Shown here piece after piece: positions 42,411 through 51,502 of a stretch of DNA of 64,000 nucleotides. Made by a program: the position numbers and the translations under genes. The notes below the pieces were generated by a model. It saw only the letters and a list, made by a program, of their open reading frames with translations, did no database searches and had not been told where the DNA came from. The number at the start of each line of letters is the position of its first letter. Position 1 is the first letter of the stretch. Origin of the DNA: an uncultured Brevibacillus sp. (GTDB lineage: Bacteria > Bacillota > Bacilli > Brevibacillales > Brevibacillaceae); the NCBI RefSeq assembly GCF_947502445.1, contig NZ_CANMZW010000020.1, positions 42,307 through 106,306 of the forward strand. Direction: 5' to 3'.

Positions 42411-44345
42411 TTAAACAGTAAACCGAACAAAAAAGATCGTTCCGGTATGATCCGTTTTCACTTCAATTTCGGCATGGTGCCGATCAGCTACACTGTAGCA
42501 TATGGCAAGTCCCAAGCCTGTTCCTGTCTCTTTCGTTGTGAAAAAAGGCGTTCCGATCTTTTGGATCAATTCTGGCTTGATACCCGTTCCTTGATCCCGA
42601 ACCTCCAGTACGACCCTTTGATTCTCAGTATGTGTTTTGATCGACAAGCGACCACCGGCAGACATTGCTTCCAAGCCGTTTAAGGCAAGATTCAAGATCA
42701 TTTGCCGAATTTCTTTTTCATCCATGGCGAGCGGCGGACAATCCCCCAGCTCCAAACTAATATATTTATCAGAGAGCAACGCCTCTGCTTGTATCAACGG
42801 AAACAGCGATTCAATAATCGCATTCAAGTCTTGTATCTGTTTGTCATTTACTTTGTTTTTTGCAAGAGTAAGAAACTCTGTAATAATGGCATTAGCACGA
42901 TCCAGCTCATTGAGCATCAAATCAATGTATTGCAGTGGATTATGGGGACTGTGATTGGACAGCTGTAAAAAACCGCGGACGGTTGTCATCGGGTTGCGAA
43001 TCTCATGGGCAATCCCTGCCGCCATCTCTCCAATTAGATTCAACCGGTCCAGTCGAATCATTTCGCTTTCCAATCGAACGCGCTCCGTGATATCCGTAAT
43101 GAAGCAAAGGACACACGTTTCCCCTTCAATATTAATAATTTTAGTCGATAACAAGCCTTCGCGTGTTTCACCCGATTTGGTGACATAGCTAATTTTGGCA
43201 TTGTGTACAGGCTGCTGTAAATTAAATGAATCCCCCTGTATCGCTTCCTTGTCTGAAACAGCTGTCATCTGCAAAATATCAAAAGCTTTGCCTTCTATCT
43301 CGCTAAACTCGTATCCAGAAAAACTGAGCCAGTCTGAATTCACATCAATGTATCTGCCATCCTCCAATGATAGGATCGAGATTAGACAGGGAGATGATTC
43401 AAAAATGATTCGAAAGCGTTCTTTGGACAAATGAAGATCGTTTCTTAGCTGCTGTTTACGCTCCTCCTCCAACTGCTTTCTCTCGGTAATATCCCGGATG
43501 GAACAAACATAAATGTTCTGATCCTCAATGCTTGCATCCCCAATTTGCGCCTCAACAGGAAATACGCTGTTATCTCTGCGAACAGCCTCTGTTTCTATCA
43601 GGCTCGATTCAAGCGGGCAAGTGTCCCCACGCTTTAACTCAGGCAATAGCTTTACAACCGACTCCCCGATTAATTCCTCAGGCGTATAGCCAAACATTTT
43701 TTCTGCTGCGTAATTTGCCGATAAAATAAATCCCTGCTCATCAAAAGTGACAATGGTATCTTTTAGCGTTTCACTGATCACCCGCGCCAACGCCTCTGAT
43801 TTCCTCAGGTCAAAGGTGACGCGATCCAGCCTCTGATGTACTTCCTCCAGCTCCCGCTCTCCTTCAAGCAGCATGCGCTCATGATTCTGATAAATCCGGA
43901 CGAACTCTTCCACCTTTTTTTGCAGCGCTTCTGGTTGAAACGGCTTAAAAATATAATCGATAGCTCCAACACTGTAACCGCGGAAGACATGCTCGGCTTC
44001 TTGACTAATGGCGGTAATAAAGAGGATCGGAATATAACGCGATTTCTCCCTGGCCTTGATCAGCTTCGCTGTTTCGAAACCGTTTAATCCCGGCATTTGT
44101 ACATCCAGTAGTATTGCCGCAAAGTCTTGCTTTAGAACAAACTTCAGAGCCTCTTCTCCAGAATGGGCACAAACCAAATGGTATTTCGGAGAGGTAAGCA
44201 CTGCTTCCAGTGCCAACAGATTTTCAGCGCGATCATCAACGAGTAATATACTTACTTTCTGTTCAGGGACTTCCACTAGCGACGTATCATTTGATTTTTC
44301 TGTAGATTTTTTCTGTGCAGTCAAATTCCTGGTAGTAGTTCGCAT
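42411..44345 (-). CDS. Receiver-PAS-PAS-histidine kinase
   Basis: A cytoplasmic 644-residue signalling protein: receiver domain (about 30-150; SILLVDDRAENLLALEAVL, phospho-Asp in AILLDVQMPGLNG, Lys in YIFKPF), a coiled linker, two PAS domains (about 190-310 and 320-440), HisKA with phospho-His in IAHEIRNPMTTVRGFLQL and the catalytic domain (NLALNGLEAMSAGG, DQGTGIKPE, GTGLGLAICYSV). The HEIRNP kinase type resembles sporulation kinases of the KinA-E group. The ATG at 44345 overlaps cheR by 59 bases; a downstream start such as GTG at 44276 is possible. The receiver is probably phosphorylated by the adjacent hybrid kinase. Confidence 0.93.
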   Translation of the reverse strand: MRTTTRNLTAQKKSTEKSNDTSLVEVPEQKVSILLVDDRAENLLALEAVLTSPKYHLVCAHSGEEALKFVLKQDFAAILLDVQMPGLNGFETAKLIKAREKSRYIPILFITAISQEAEHVFRGYSVGAIDYIFKPFQPEALQKKVEEFVRIYQNHERMLLEGERELEEVHQRLDRVTFDLRKSEALARVISETLKDTIVTFDEQGFILSANYAAEKMFGYTPEELIGESVVKLLPELKRGDTCPLESSLIETEAVRRDNSVFPVEAQIGDASIEDQNIYVCSIRDITERKQLEEERKQQLRNDLHLSKERFRIIFESSPCLISILSLEDGRYIDVNSDWLSFSGYEFSEIEGKAFDILQMTAVSDKEAIQGDSFNLQQPVHNAKISYVTKSGETREGLLSTKIINIEGETCVLCFITDITERVRLESEMIRLDRLNLIGEMAAGIAHEIRNPMTTVRGFLQLSNHSPHNPLQYIDLMLNELDRANAIITEFLTLAKNKVNDKQIQDLNAIIESLFPLIQAEALLSDKYISLELGDCPPLAMDEKEIRQMILNLALNGLEAMSAGGRLSIKTHTENQRVVLEVRDQGTGIKPELIQKIGTPFFTTKETGTGLGLAICYSVADRHHAEIEVKTDHTGTIFFVRFTV

Positions 44346-45129
44346 GGCTAGTATACTTTACCCCCTCTCTATTACCCAAACCGAGAAAGCCTGATAGCAC
44401 GAGACTTTCGTAAAGCAGACTATGGACATGATCCTGCAATAATTTATTGAAATAAATCATTACATTTCTGCAAATGATGACATGAAAATCGTTGAAAGAA
44501 TGATCTGTCACTAAATTATGTTGGGCAAACACGATGTTTTCGCGTAAGTATGGTTGAAAAATGACGTTTTCGACCGTAGCCGTATAGTATTCGGAAAAGG
44601 CCCGCTTCCCTCCGGCTTGCAGATAGTTTTTGGTATACATCTGCATGCGATCCAGAGGGAAAATTCCTTGCTTGGCTAAGTCAACCATCTTCTCATTCAT
44701 ATCAGTAGCGTATATTTTGGTTTTTTCATACAAGCCTTCTTCTTTCAAAAGAATGGCCATCGAATAGACTTCTTCCCCTGATGAGCAGCCCACGTGCCAG
44801 ATTCGAATGGAAGAGAATTCTTTTAGCAGCGGAATAATTTTCGTACGAAAGGCGAGAAAAAAAGACGGATCTCTAAACATCTCTGTCACATTGATCGATA
44901 AATCATCGAGCAGCCTTTTCATGGCGCCAGGCTCATGCAATATCTTTTCCTGCAGCCCGGATATGCTTCTTACCTTTTCTGCCCGGATACGATGCCAGAC
45001 TCTGCGCTGAAGAAATGGTTCTGCATAATTCCTGAAATCAAATCCGTAATAGCGATAAATCGCTTCCAGCAATAGAGTCATCTCGATTTTCTCTAGTTCC
45101 AGATGCTCCTGCGTCTTGATGTCTGCCAT
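44287..45129 (-). CDS. CheR-type protein-glutamate methyltransferase
   Basis: A 280-residue CheR homologue that uses S-adenosylmethionine. The N-terminal helical domain (YYGFDFRNYAEPFLQRRVWH) and the catalytic domain (RIWHVGCSSGEEVYSMAILL, IYATDMNEKMVDLAKQGIF, VIICRNVMIYFNK) are complete. The start at 45129 follows TAGGTGGGACTGGCCTG, 15 bases after the hybrid-kinase stop. There is no chemoreceptor or CheB nearby. The association with hybrid kinases suggests a stress or developmental signalling module rather than classical chemotaxis; which protein it methylates is unknown. Confidence 0.92.
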   Translation of the reverse strand: MADIKTQEHLELEKIEMTLLLEAIYRYYGFDFRNYAEPFLQRRVWHRIRAEKVRSISGLQEKILHEPGAMKRLLDDLSINVTEMFRDPSFFLAFRTKIIPLLKEFSSIRIWHVGCSSGEEVYSMAILLKEEGLYEKTKIYATDMNEKMVDLAKQGIFPLDRMQMYTKNYLQAGGKRAFSEYYTATVENVIFQPYLRENIVFAQHNLVTDHSFNDFHVIICRNVMIYFNKLLQDHVHSLLYESLVLSGFLGLGNREGVKYTSHANYYQEFDCTEKIYRKIK

Positions 45130-45143
45130 CAGGCCAGTCCCAC

Positions 45144-47837
45144 CTATCTGTAAAGCCATACCCTCATCAAAGAGAACAGCTGCTCCAAATTTACAGGCTT
45201 GCTAATATAATCGGATGCGCCTGCTTCTATGCATTGCTCCCTGTCATGCTTCATGGCCTTGGCGGTCAGGGCGATAATCGGCAATGTCTGATACTCCGGG
45301 TTTTGACGTATGATTCGCATCGCCTCAAACCCATCCATCTCAGGCATCATAATATCCATCAGGATTAAATCAATGTCTGGATTACTCATTAATACCTCGA
45401 TGGCTTCCCGTCCATTTTCAGCAAAAACTACCTTCATGTGATGCCCTTCGATAGCAGTCGTTAGCGCAAAAATATTGCGCATATCATCGTCTACGATCAG
45501 TATTTTCTTCCCAACCAGCAGTGCTTCTGCCGGCCCCACCTGCGGAATCGATTGAACAGCCTCCTCGTTATAATCGACGCTGGCAGCAACCTCCTTTTCA
45601 GCAGACACAGCCTCTGCTTGGCGACCAGGCAAATAAAGAGTAAAGGTACTTCCCATTCCCTCCTCACTCTCAATACCAATATGCCCGCCCAATAGCTCAG
45701 CGATCTTCCGACTTATCGATAATCCAAGACCGGTTCCACCATATTTTCTACTCGTGGTGCCATCTGCTTGTTTAAACTCTTCAAAAATAATTTCCTGATT
45801 TTCTTTGGATACGCCAATCCCTGTATCCATAACAGAAAAAGTAATAATCATGTCGTCCTGAATAGCGGCTATTTTTTCTTTTGCTATTCCAATGTGTAGG
45901 GAGACACTTCCCTTTTCCGTGAATTTAAAAGCATTCGATAACAGATTTTTCAAGATCTGCTGCAATCTCCGCTCATCTGTCCAAATCATTTTTGGCAGAT
46001 CCGCAGTAAGCTCAACCGTAAACTGAAGACCTTTTTGACGAGCTACAGGCATGAACTGCTTTTCCACCAAAGTCTTGACTGTGTGGAGGGTCACTTCCTC
46101 TGGATTCACTTCATCATTGCCTGATTCGACTTTTGCCAAGTCCAAAATATCGTTAATTAAATGCAGCAGATCATTACCTGCCGAATGAATCGTATTGGCA
46201 TACTCTACTTGCTTCGGCATCAGATTTTTCTCGTTGTTCTCAGCAAGCATCTGAGCGAGAATCAATAGGCTATTCAACGGTGTACGCAGCTCATGAGACA
46301 TATTGGCCAGAAACTCCGATTTATACTGAGAGCTAATCGCCAGCTGCTGCGCTTTTTCCTCCAGAATCAGCCGTGTTTTTTCCAGCTCGGCTGTCTTTTG
46401 CTCTGAGTTCTCATATTGTTCCTCGAGCTTTTCGTTAATCGTCCGCAGCTCCTCCTGTTGAAGCTGGAGCTCTTCGGATTGGCTCTGTAATTCTTCTGTT
46501 AGCGCCTGCGATTCTTGAAGCAATTTTTCAACCTGCATACGGCTAATGATACTATTGATCGTGATTCCGAGACTGCTCATCACTTCATCCAATAACATTT
46601 CCTGCAGAGAGGAAAATTCTGTAAAAGACGCTAGTTCAACCACTGCCAGCACTTCTCCCTCAAAATCAGCGGGGAGCAACAGGATCATTTTCGGCGACGC
46701 CAGACCGATCCCGGATGAAATTTTTATGTAATCATCAGGGATTTGGGTCAGACTAATATCGCGTTTTTCCAGGGCGCACTGACCAACGAGCCCTTCCCCT
46801 AAACGAAACTCTTCCCCAAAATCAATATCGTTATCAGCATACGCAGCCAGTTTACGAAGTCTGGCTGCTCCGCCTATGCCTTCTTTCCCATAAAAGACTC
46901 CATAGCTGGCACCAACCATTGGTGTCACCTTGGTAATAAACAGGTTCGCCAGCTCCTGCAAGCTTTCGATACCCGCATACATCGTAGCCATTTCGGCTAC
47001 CTGCGTTTTTAACCAGCTCTGGTTCTCAGCTGTATCGCTGAACTCCTTTACCTTGTGAATATGGTCCTCTAATGCTTTCGCCATATGGTTGTAAGCGCTT
47101 GATATGGCACCGATCTCATCCTCCGCGTTCACCTGTAGCCGCGGAAGCTTGTCTGTTTCGTAGTCAGCTACTTCTGTCATGACAGAGGTGATTCGGTTGA
47201 GACTGCCTGTTAAGCTTCTCACTACCCAGATGGTAACCCCAATGCCCAGCACTACACCTAGCACGACGTAAATGTAAGTCATTTTGACCGCTAGCTCGTA
47301 GTCGTTTCGCGATTGGTCGAGCTCGTCCATCATCGCTTGCTCTTCCGTTTTTTTCAGCTCATCGATAAGCTCAAACATTCGCTCGCGAATCTCTCTGCTT
47401 TCGTACCAATACATGCGACTGGCTTCCTCTTCTTTACCATCCTCTCGCAATGCTTCAATTTTGTATTGATTATTCTGATAAATATCACCAAACCCTCGCA
47501 GCTTTTGAATCAGCTCTCGCGTCTTCCCCTCATTTTCCAATCCACGTAGATCTTCCAATGCTTTTTTCAAGCTCGCGTTGTTCTGCGTAATGTTCTCTTC
47601 AAAAACCGCAAGCAGTTCAGAAGGTGGATTGGCTAGCAAGCCTCGCGAATCCCGGCTTATACTATTTAGCTCCTGATAGATAATATTGACCAGCCTTACC
47701 TTTTCATAGCGTTCCTGAACGACCCGATTTAAATTGTGATTCAACTGATTGAGCATACTCATCATCATCGATACGAGAATAATACAAAGAACAATAATCA
47801 GACCAAAACCTACGTACAGTCTCGTTTTGAATTTCAT
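45144..47837 (-). CDS. Membrane hybrid histidine kinase (4HB-HAMP-GAF-kinase-receiver)
   Basis: An 897-residue sensor. Two membrane helices (about 8-30 and 184-208) flank an external four-helix-type sensor domain. HAMP (about 205-260), GAF (about 290-420; GASYGVFYGKEGIGGAARL), a Gln/Glu-rich coiled coil (about 430-495), HisKA (phospho-His in FLANMSHELRTPLNSL), the ATPase domain (NLLSNAFKFTEKGSVSLHI, DTGIGVSKENQEIIFEEF, GGTGLGLSISRKI) and a C-terminal receiver (KILIVDDDMRNIFALTTAI, phospho-Asp in LILMDIMMPEMDG) follow. The ATG at 47837 is preceded by ATCGAGGGGAAGTCATAC. It is first of a three-gene operon with CheR and the PAS kinase. Confidence 0.94.
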   Translation of the reverse strand: MKFKTRLYVGFGLIIVLCIILVSMMMSMLNQLNHNLNRVVQERYEKVRLVNIIYQELNSISRDSRGLLANPPSELLAVFEENITQNNASLKKALEDLRGLENEGKTRELIQKLRGFGDIYQNNQYKIEALREDGKEEEASRMYWYESREIRERMFELIDELKKTEEQAMMDELDQSRNDYELAVKMTYIYVVLGVVLGIGVTIWVVRSLTGSLNRITSVMTEVADYETDKLPRLQVNAEDEIGAISSAYNHMAKALEDHIHKVKEFSDTAENQSWLKTQVAEMATMYAGIESLQELANLFITKVTPMVGASYGVFYGKEGIGGAARLRKLAAYADNDIDFGEEFRLGEGLVGQCALEKRDISLTQIPDDYIKISSGIGLASPKMILLLPADFEGEVLAVVELASFTEFSSLQEMLLDEVMSSLGITINSIISRMQVEKLLQESQALTEELQSQSEELQLQQEELRTINEKLEEQYENSEQKTAELEKTRLILEEKAQQLAISSQYKSEFLANMSHELRTPLNSLLILAQMLAENNEKNLMPKQVEYANTIHSAGNDLLHLINDILDLAKVESGNDEVNPEEVTLHTVKTLVEKQFMPVARQKGLQFTVELTADLPKMIWTDERRLQQILKNLLSNAFKFTEKGSVSLHIGIAKEKIAAIQDDMIITFSVMDTGIGVSKENQEIIFEEFKQADGTTSRKYGGTGLGLSISRKIAELLGGHIGIESEEGMGSTFTLYLPGRQAEAVSAEKEVAASVDYNEEAVQSIPQVGPAEALLVGKKILIVDDDMRNIFALTTAIEGHHMKVVFAENGREAIEVLMSNPDIDLILMDIMMPEMDGFEAMRIIRQNPEYQTLPIIALTAKAMKHDREQCIEAGASDYISKPVNLEQLFSLMRVWLYR

Positions 47838-47903
47838 GTATGACTTCCCCTCGATCCATGAGTTAATCGGGACTGTTTTACATTGCCGTATATTCTTAGG
47901 AAG

Positions 47904-47933
47904 ATCATAGTCCAAGAGTAAAGAGGATTTCAA
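47904..47933 (-). promoter_or_regulatory. Possible sigma-A promoter of the hybrid-kinase operon
   Basis: Minus strand TTGAAA (47933-47928), 18-base spacer, TATGAT (47909-47904), about 65 bases upstream of the start codon. Confidence 0.45.
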
Positions 47934-48002
47934 TATGTATGAACCCAAAATTCAGAAAATATTTTCCACTTTAGAAAACTAGATAATCAGATCATTTATT
48001 CC

Positions 48003-48038
48003 AAAAAAATAAGGAACGCTATAGGCGCTCCTTATTTT
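48003..48038 (-). terminator. Terminator after the small membrane-protein gene
   Basis: Minus strand AAATAAGGAGCGC and GCGTTCCTTATTT form the stem, followed by TTTT. The stem begins inside the last codons of the gene. Confidence 0.8.
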
Positions 48039-48394
48039 TCGTGCTGACGTAAATCAATAGTTACAATGGTTCCCGCTGCTACACCTTCTTGCCAATCCAT
48101 CAAATGACAATGCGGATAGCGGTCCAAAACGGTACATATTTGAGGCGTGTCATCCACGGAACCCTCATCTATTAACGTAATACGGATGGGCTTGCCACTC
48201 CAGTAGGAACGAAACAGCAGCTTTCGAACGACTTGTTCCAGTACCTGCTCCGAATCCCGCAGCAACAGCCGGTAATGTACAGACGGCAGTTCGGCGACCC
48301 CATTCATCTGCCGAATCCAGCTCTCAGCTATCATCATGAGTAAAGAGGAGCAGCCAAATGCCGCCAATAGCCATACAACCAGTTCTTCCATCAC
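48032..48394 (-). CDS. Hypothetical small membrane-anchored protein near degU
   Basis: About 120 residues: one N-terminal hydrophobic helix (ELVVWLLAAFGCSSLLMMIA) and a soluble domain. The latter (LLLRDSEQVLEQVVRKLLF, ITLIDEGSVDDTPQICTVLD) recalls the start of a family-2 glycosyltransferase fold (an I.LIDEGSxDDT motif) but lacks everything beyond the first strands, so enzymatic activity is unlikely. The strong AGGAGG lies 7 bases before GTG at 48394 and 10 before ATG at 48391; the ATG at 48400 is too close. It is downstream of degU on the same strand. Confidence 0.72.
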   Translation of the reverse strand: MMEELVVWLLAAFGCSSLLMMIAESWIRQMNGVAELPSVHYRLLLRDSEQVLEQVVRKLLFRSYWSGKPIRITLIDEGSVDDTPQICTVLDRYPHCHLMDWQEGVAAGTIVTIDLRQHEK

Positions 48395-48460
48395 GGTCAT
48401 ACCTCCTCCACTAACAAGGTATGCCGCATAGCTTGAACAAGGTCACAGTTTGACAGCTGC

Positions 48461-49168
48461 CTACAGCTTCACCCAACCGTTTTTAATCGAAATAACAACT
48501 GCCTGTGTGCGGTCTTGCACATTTAATTTTTGCAAAATGCTGCTGACGTGGTTTTTAACCGTTTTCTCACTGATAAACAAAAACTCACCAATTGCACGGT
48601 TACTTTTTCCTTCTGCCATGAGCTGCAGTACTTCACGCTCACGCCTGGTCAATGATTCAATCACTTTTGGATCAATGGTTTGTGATTCATCTACAGAAAA
48701 GCTGCGTTCTGTTGATCCCTCTTGCTCACTCAAGCGACGGAATTCTTCAATCAGTTTGCCCGTCACCTTTGGATGTATGTATGCACCACCACTCGCTACT
48801 ACGCGAACGGCATCCACCAAGTCACTCGTCCCCATTTCTTTTAGCAAGTAACCAGATGCACCGGAGCGCAGCGTACGATAAACGTAGCCCTCATCGTCAT
48901 GAATAGACAGCATAATGACACGAGTAGTCGGACTTACACTAATTACATTCTCAGCAGCAGAAACACCATTAATATTAGGCATGTTGATGTCCATGAGCAG
49001 AACATCTGGCTTATGCTCCTCTGCCAGTAATGCTGCCTCGCCTCCATCCGCCCCTTCTCCAACGACCTTGAAATCCTCTTCCATTTCCAGAATACGCTTT
49101 ACGCCTTCACGGAATAATTGATGGTCGTCTACAATTACGATACGGAGCTCTTGCTGTCTTTTATCCAT
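48461..49168 (-). CDS. degU: Response regulator DegU
   Basis: DegU governs exoenzymes, competence, biofilm and motility according to its phosphorylation by DegS. The 235-residue product is a NarL-type regulator: receiver ([19 protein letters not shown]; phospho-Asp in [14 protein letters not shown]; Lys in [12 protein letters not shown]) and LuxR-type helix-turn-helix ([40 protein letters not shown]). The C-terminal KNGWVKL is close to the B. subtilis DegU ending. The ATG at 49168 lies 32 bases after the degS stop. Confidence 0.96.
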   Translation of the reverse strand: MDKRQQELRIVIVDDHQLFREGVKRILEMEEDFKVVGEGADGGEAALLAEEHKPDVLLMDINMPNINGVSAAENVISVSPTTRVIMLSIHDDEGYVYRTLRSGASGYLLKEMGTSDLVDAVRVVASGGAYIHPKVTGKLIEEFRRLSEQEGSTERSFSVDESQTIDPKVIESLTRREREVLQLMAEGKSNRAIGEFLFISEKTVKNHVSSILQKLNVQDRTQAVVISIKNGWVKL

Positions 49169-49200
49169 GGTTCATCCCCCTGTGTACATTCTATGTCATT

Positions 49201-50343
49201 TCACATTTTTAGCGGTATTTGGAATATCACTTTTGTTCCCTCGCCTGGTGCGGATTGCAATTCTACTGAGCCCTCCAATAACTGAACGCGCTCCCTCATG
49301 CCAAGCAGACCGAATGAATTGCCATTTGCCATCCGCTTTTCGAGATCGAATCCAACACCGTCGTCTTTTACCACGAGACTCAGTGACTCCTGTAAAAACT
49401 CTAGCTTTACTTGCACGTTGGTGGCCTCGGCATGCTTTTCCACATTGTTCAGGCATTCCTGAACCATACGAAAAATAGCGGCTTTTACGGAGCTGCGCAA
49501 AGGAGGCTCTGTACCAAATATTACCAGATCTATGGAAGAAGCGATACGCTCTTCACATGTTCGAATATATTTTTGCAAGGTAGGCACCAAACCGAGATCA
49601 TCCAATGCCATTGGACGCAAATCGAAAATGATCCTTCTGACATCTGCCAAGCTCATTCGGACCATTTCCTTCAATTCATGCAGTTCCATTTGTGCTTCTA
49701 GAATACGCTCATTCTTCAGCATTTTTTCGACGATTTCCGAGCGCAGGACGACATTTGCCATCGACTGTGCCGGGCCATCGTGAATTTCCCGAGCTACACG
49801 CTTGCGCTCTTCTTCCTGGGCCTGAATGACTTTTAGCCCCATGAGCTGGTGCTGCTTGGCTGACTCCAGAGCCTCGCCAATTTTGCTCAAGTCTCCTGTA
49901 AGGTAGCCAAGAACTACCCCCATTTGCGAGACTAGCTTCTCAGCTCTGACGATGGTTTCCTCCAGTGTCCGCAATTGGCGCTCCAGGTCATTGCGTCTTC
50001 GCTTCAGGTTATTTTCGCGCTCACGATAAATGGACAGCTCCACTTGGATACGGCTCGCCTCTTCATACGCAATCCGAATGTCTTCCTCGGTGTACATATG
50101 AAAATTTCGGCTCACCAATACGAGCCTGTTGCGCGATTTTTGGTACGCCAGCTCCAATGCATCTACCTTCTGAATGACCTTGGAAATTTCCTGGCGCAGC
50201 TCGTGCAAATCAAGCTTCAGTGAGTTTCCTTGCTGCCTTGCGTTTTCTGCTATATCAAATATTTGGGTTTTACTTGTCTCAACTGTTTCGATCGTCCGCT
50301 TGATCACCCCATCGAGTACGCTGATGTCTATCGCTTTGTTCAT
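49201..50343 (-). CDS. degS: Sensor histidine kinase DegS
   Basis: The soluble 380-residue kinase partner of DegU. The N-terminal half (about 1-175) is the sensing coiled-coil domain with no membrane helix, as in B. subtilis DegS. The HisKA_3 phospho-His is in REIHDGPAQSMANVVLRSEI. The ATPase domain has FRMVQECLNNVEKHAEATNV, VKDDGVGFDLEKR and GLLGMRERVQLLEG. The ATG at 50343 overlaps the stop of the deacetylase gene by 4 bases, which ties degSU to that gene. Confidence 0.96.
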   Translation of the reverse strand: MNKAIDISVLDGVIKRTIETVETSKTQIFDIAENARQQGNSLKLDLHELRQEISKVIQKVDALELAYQKSRNRLVLVSRNFHMYTEEDIRIAYEEASRIQVELSIYRERENNLKRRRNDLERQLRTLEETIVRAEKLVSQMGVVLGYLTGDLSKIGEALESAKQHQLMGLKVIQAQEEERKRVAREIHDGPAQSMANVVLRSEIVEKMLKNERILEAQMELHELKEMVRMSLADVRRIIFDLRPMALDDLGLVPTLQKYIRTCEERIASSIDLVIFGTEPPLRSSVKAAIFRMVQECLNNVEKHAEATNVQVKLEFLQESLSLVVKDDGVGFDLEKRMANGNSFGLLGMRERVQLLEGSVELQSAPGEGTKVIFQIPLKM

Positions 50344-51356
50344 GATTGCTCTCCTTCAAACTCGTTTTTCGCTTTCGTGAACAACTGACGGAGGCTGGCC
50401 TCATCCACATCTCGTAACCCGACGCCATTTCGCGGGATGGCAAACGGATTGGTTCCACGCTTTACTATTCCTGGGGTGGATGTAAACACATACTCGTATC
50501 CGGCTTGTCGTGCCGTTTCCAGCACAATATTGTTCGTATAGCCAAATGGCAAAGAGAGTGCTTTCACATCGTAACCAATCCACGATCCAAGACCTACTCG
50601 TGACATAACGAAATCAACGTAAAGTCGATTCCTATACTCCTTTTCAACTTCCAACCGGTTAAGATCCTTCAGATAGACAGGGGCCGTCCCTGGTCCAAGA
50701 TCGCCCCATTCGTTGCTCTCTTCCTCTTCGTGCAAGCTGTACGTATGAGAGGCAACATCAGTCAGTCCAGAGGCTATCATTTCATTTACTTGTTGACGCG
50801 ACAGTGGCGTCGTCATATTTACTCGCTTTCGTTCTGCTACATCTCGTATCCTGCCTGCAATGGCAAAATTGACAGATGGAAAACCGTATTCACGCAAAAT
50901 CGGAAACGCTTCTGTATAGTAACTCTCATATCCGTCATCAAATGTAATGAATACAGCATTCTCCGTTGGCAAGGTCCCCGTCTGAACAAATTGCACAAAC
51001 TCTGCAAGCGATATAGGATGTAGATCATTTTCATGCAGAAACGCCATGTGCCTCGCAAATAGTTCTGGCGATATGGCGTATCTCTGATCGGTTTGATCAG
51101 TCACATGATGATACGTTACTACGACAACCTGATTGTTGTACCACTTTTTCGGGACTGCAGTTGCTTTTTGGATTGCTGTGACGTTTGGCTCAGCATTCTG
51201 TGCGCCACTTATGTAGTTAGACGTATCAACTTGGGGAAAAGGTTGCAGTTTTTGTGCATTCTTTTTTACCAAATCTGATTCTCCCAGTAATCCACCAGCC
51301 ACAATAAGAAACAAAAAGGTTACAAACACGATCAGGAAGAGCCTTCTTTTCGGCAA
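50340..51356 (-). CDS. Extracellular polysaccharide deacetylase
   Basis: A 338-residue NodB-fold (carbohydrate esterase 4) protein with one N-terminal hydrophobic signal/anchor (LFLIVFVTFLFLIVAGG). The catalytic motifs are VVVVTYHHV, AVFITFDDGYESYYTEAFPI (Asp base and metal Asp) and DVASHTYSLHEE (metal His). Likely substrates are peptidoglycan or a poly-N-acetylglucosamine-type exopolysaccharide, as with IcaB/PgaB relatives. Its stop overlaps the degS start (ATGA), so a surface-modifying enzyme is co-translated with DegSU, which is unusual compared with B. subtilis. Confidence 0.9.
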   Translation of the reverse strand: MPKRRLFLIVFVTFLFLIVAGGLLGESDLVKKNAQKLQPFPQVDTSNYISGAQNAEPNVTAIQKATAVPKKWYNNQVVVVTYHHVTDQTDQRYAISPELFARHMAFLHENDLHPISLAEFVQFVQTGTLPTENAVFITFDDGYESYYTEAFPILREYGFPSVNFAIAGRIRDVAERKRVNMTTPLSRQQVNEMIASGLTDVASHTYSLHEEEESNEWGDLGPGTAPVYLKDLNRLEVEKEYRNRLYVDFVMSRVGLGSWIGYDVKALSLPFGYTNNIVLETARQAGYEYVFTSTPGIVKRGTNPFAIPRNGVGLRDVDEASLRQLFTKAKNEFEGEQS

Positions 51357-51457
51357 AAAAACCCCTCCTCACTTCCCATTTTAGGAGATTCGACACAACC
51401 CTACAAATTCCTTTGTTCACCTCACCCCAATAACTCCCAACGATTTTGATTTCCACA

Positions 51458-51491
51458 GAAAAAAGAGCCTAGTAACAGTACTAGGCTCTTT
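51458..51491 (-). terminator. Terminator of metK
   Basis: AAAGAGCCTAG and CTAGGCTCTTT form a perfect 11-bp stem followed on the minus strand by a T-run. Confidence 0.88.
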
Positions 51492-51502
51492 CATTACCGT
51501 TC

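Noticed and set aside
48032..48394. Functional family-2 glycosyltransferase
   Set aside because: Only a short segment resembles the N-terminal strand of the fold; the DxD and catalytic regions are missing in about 120 residues.
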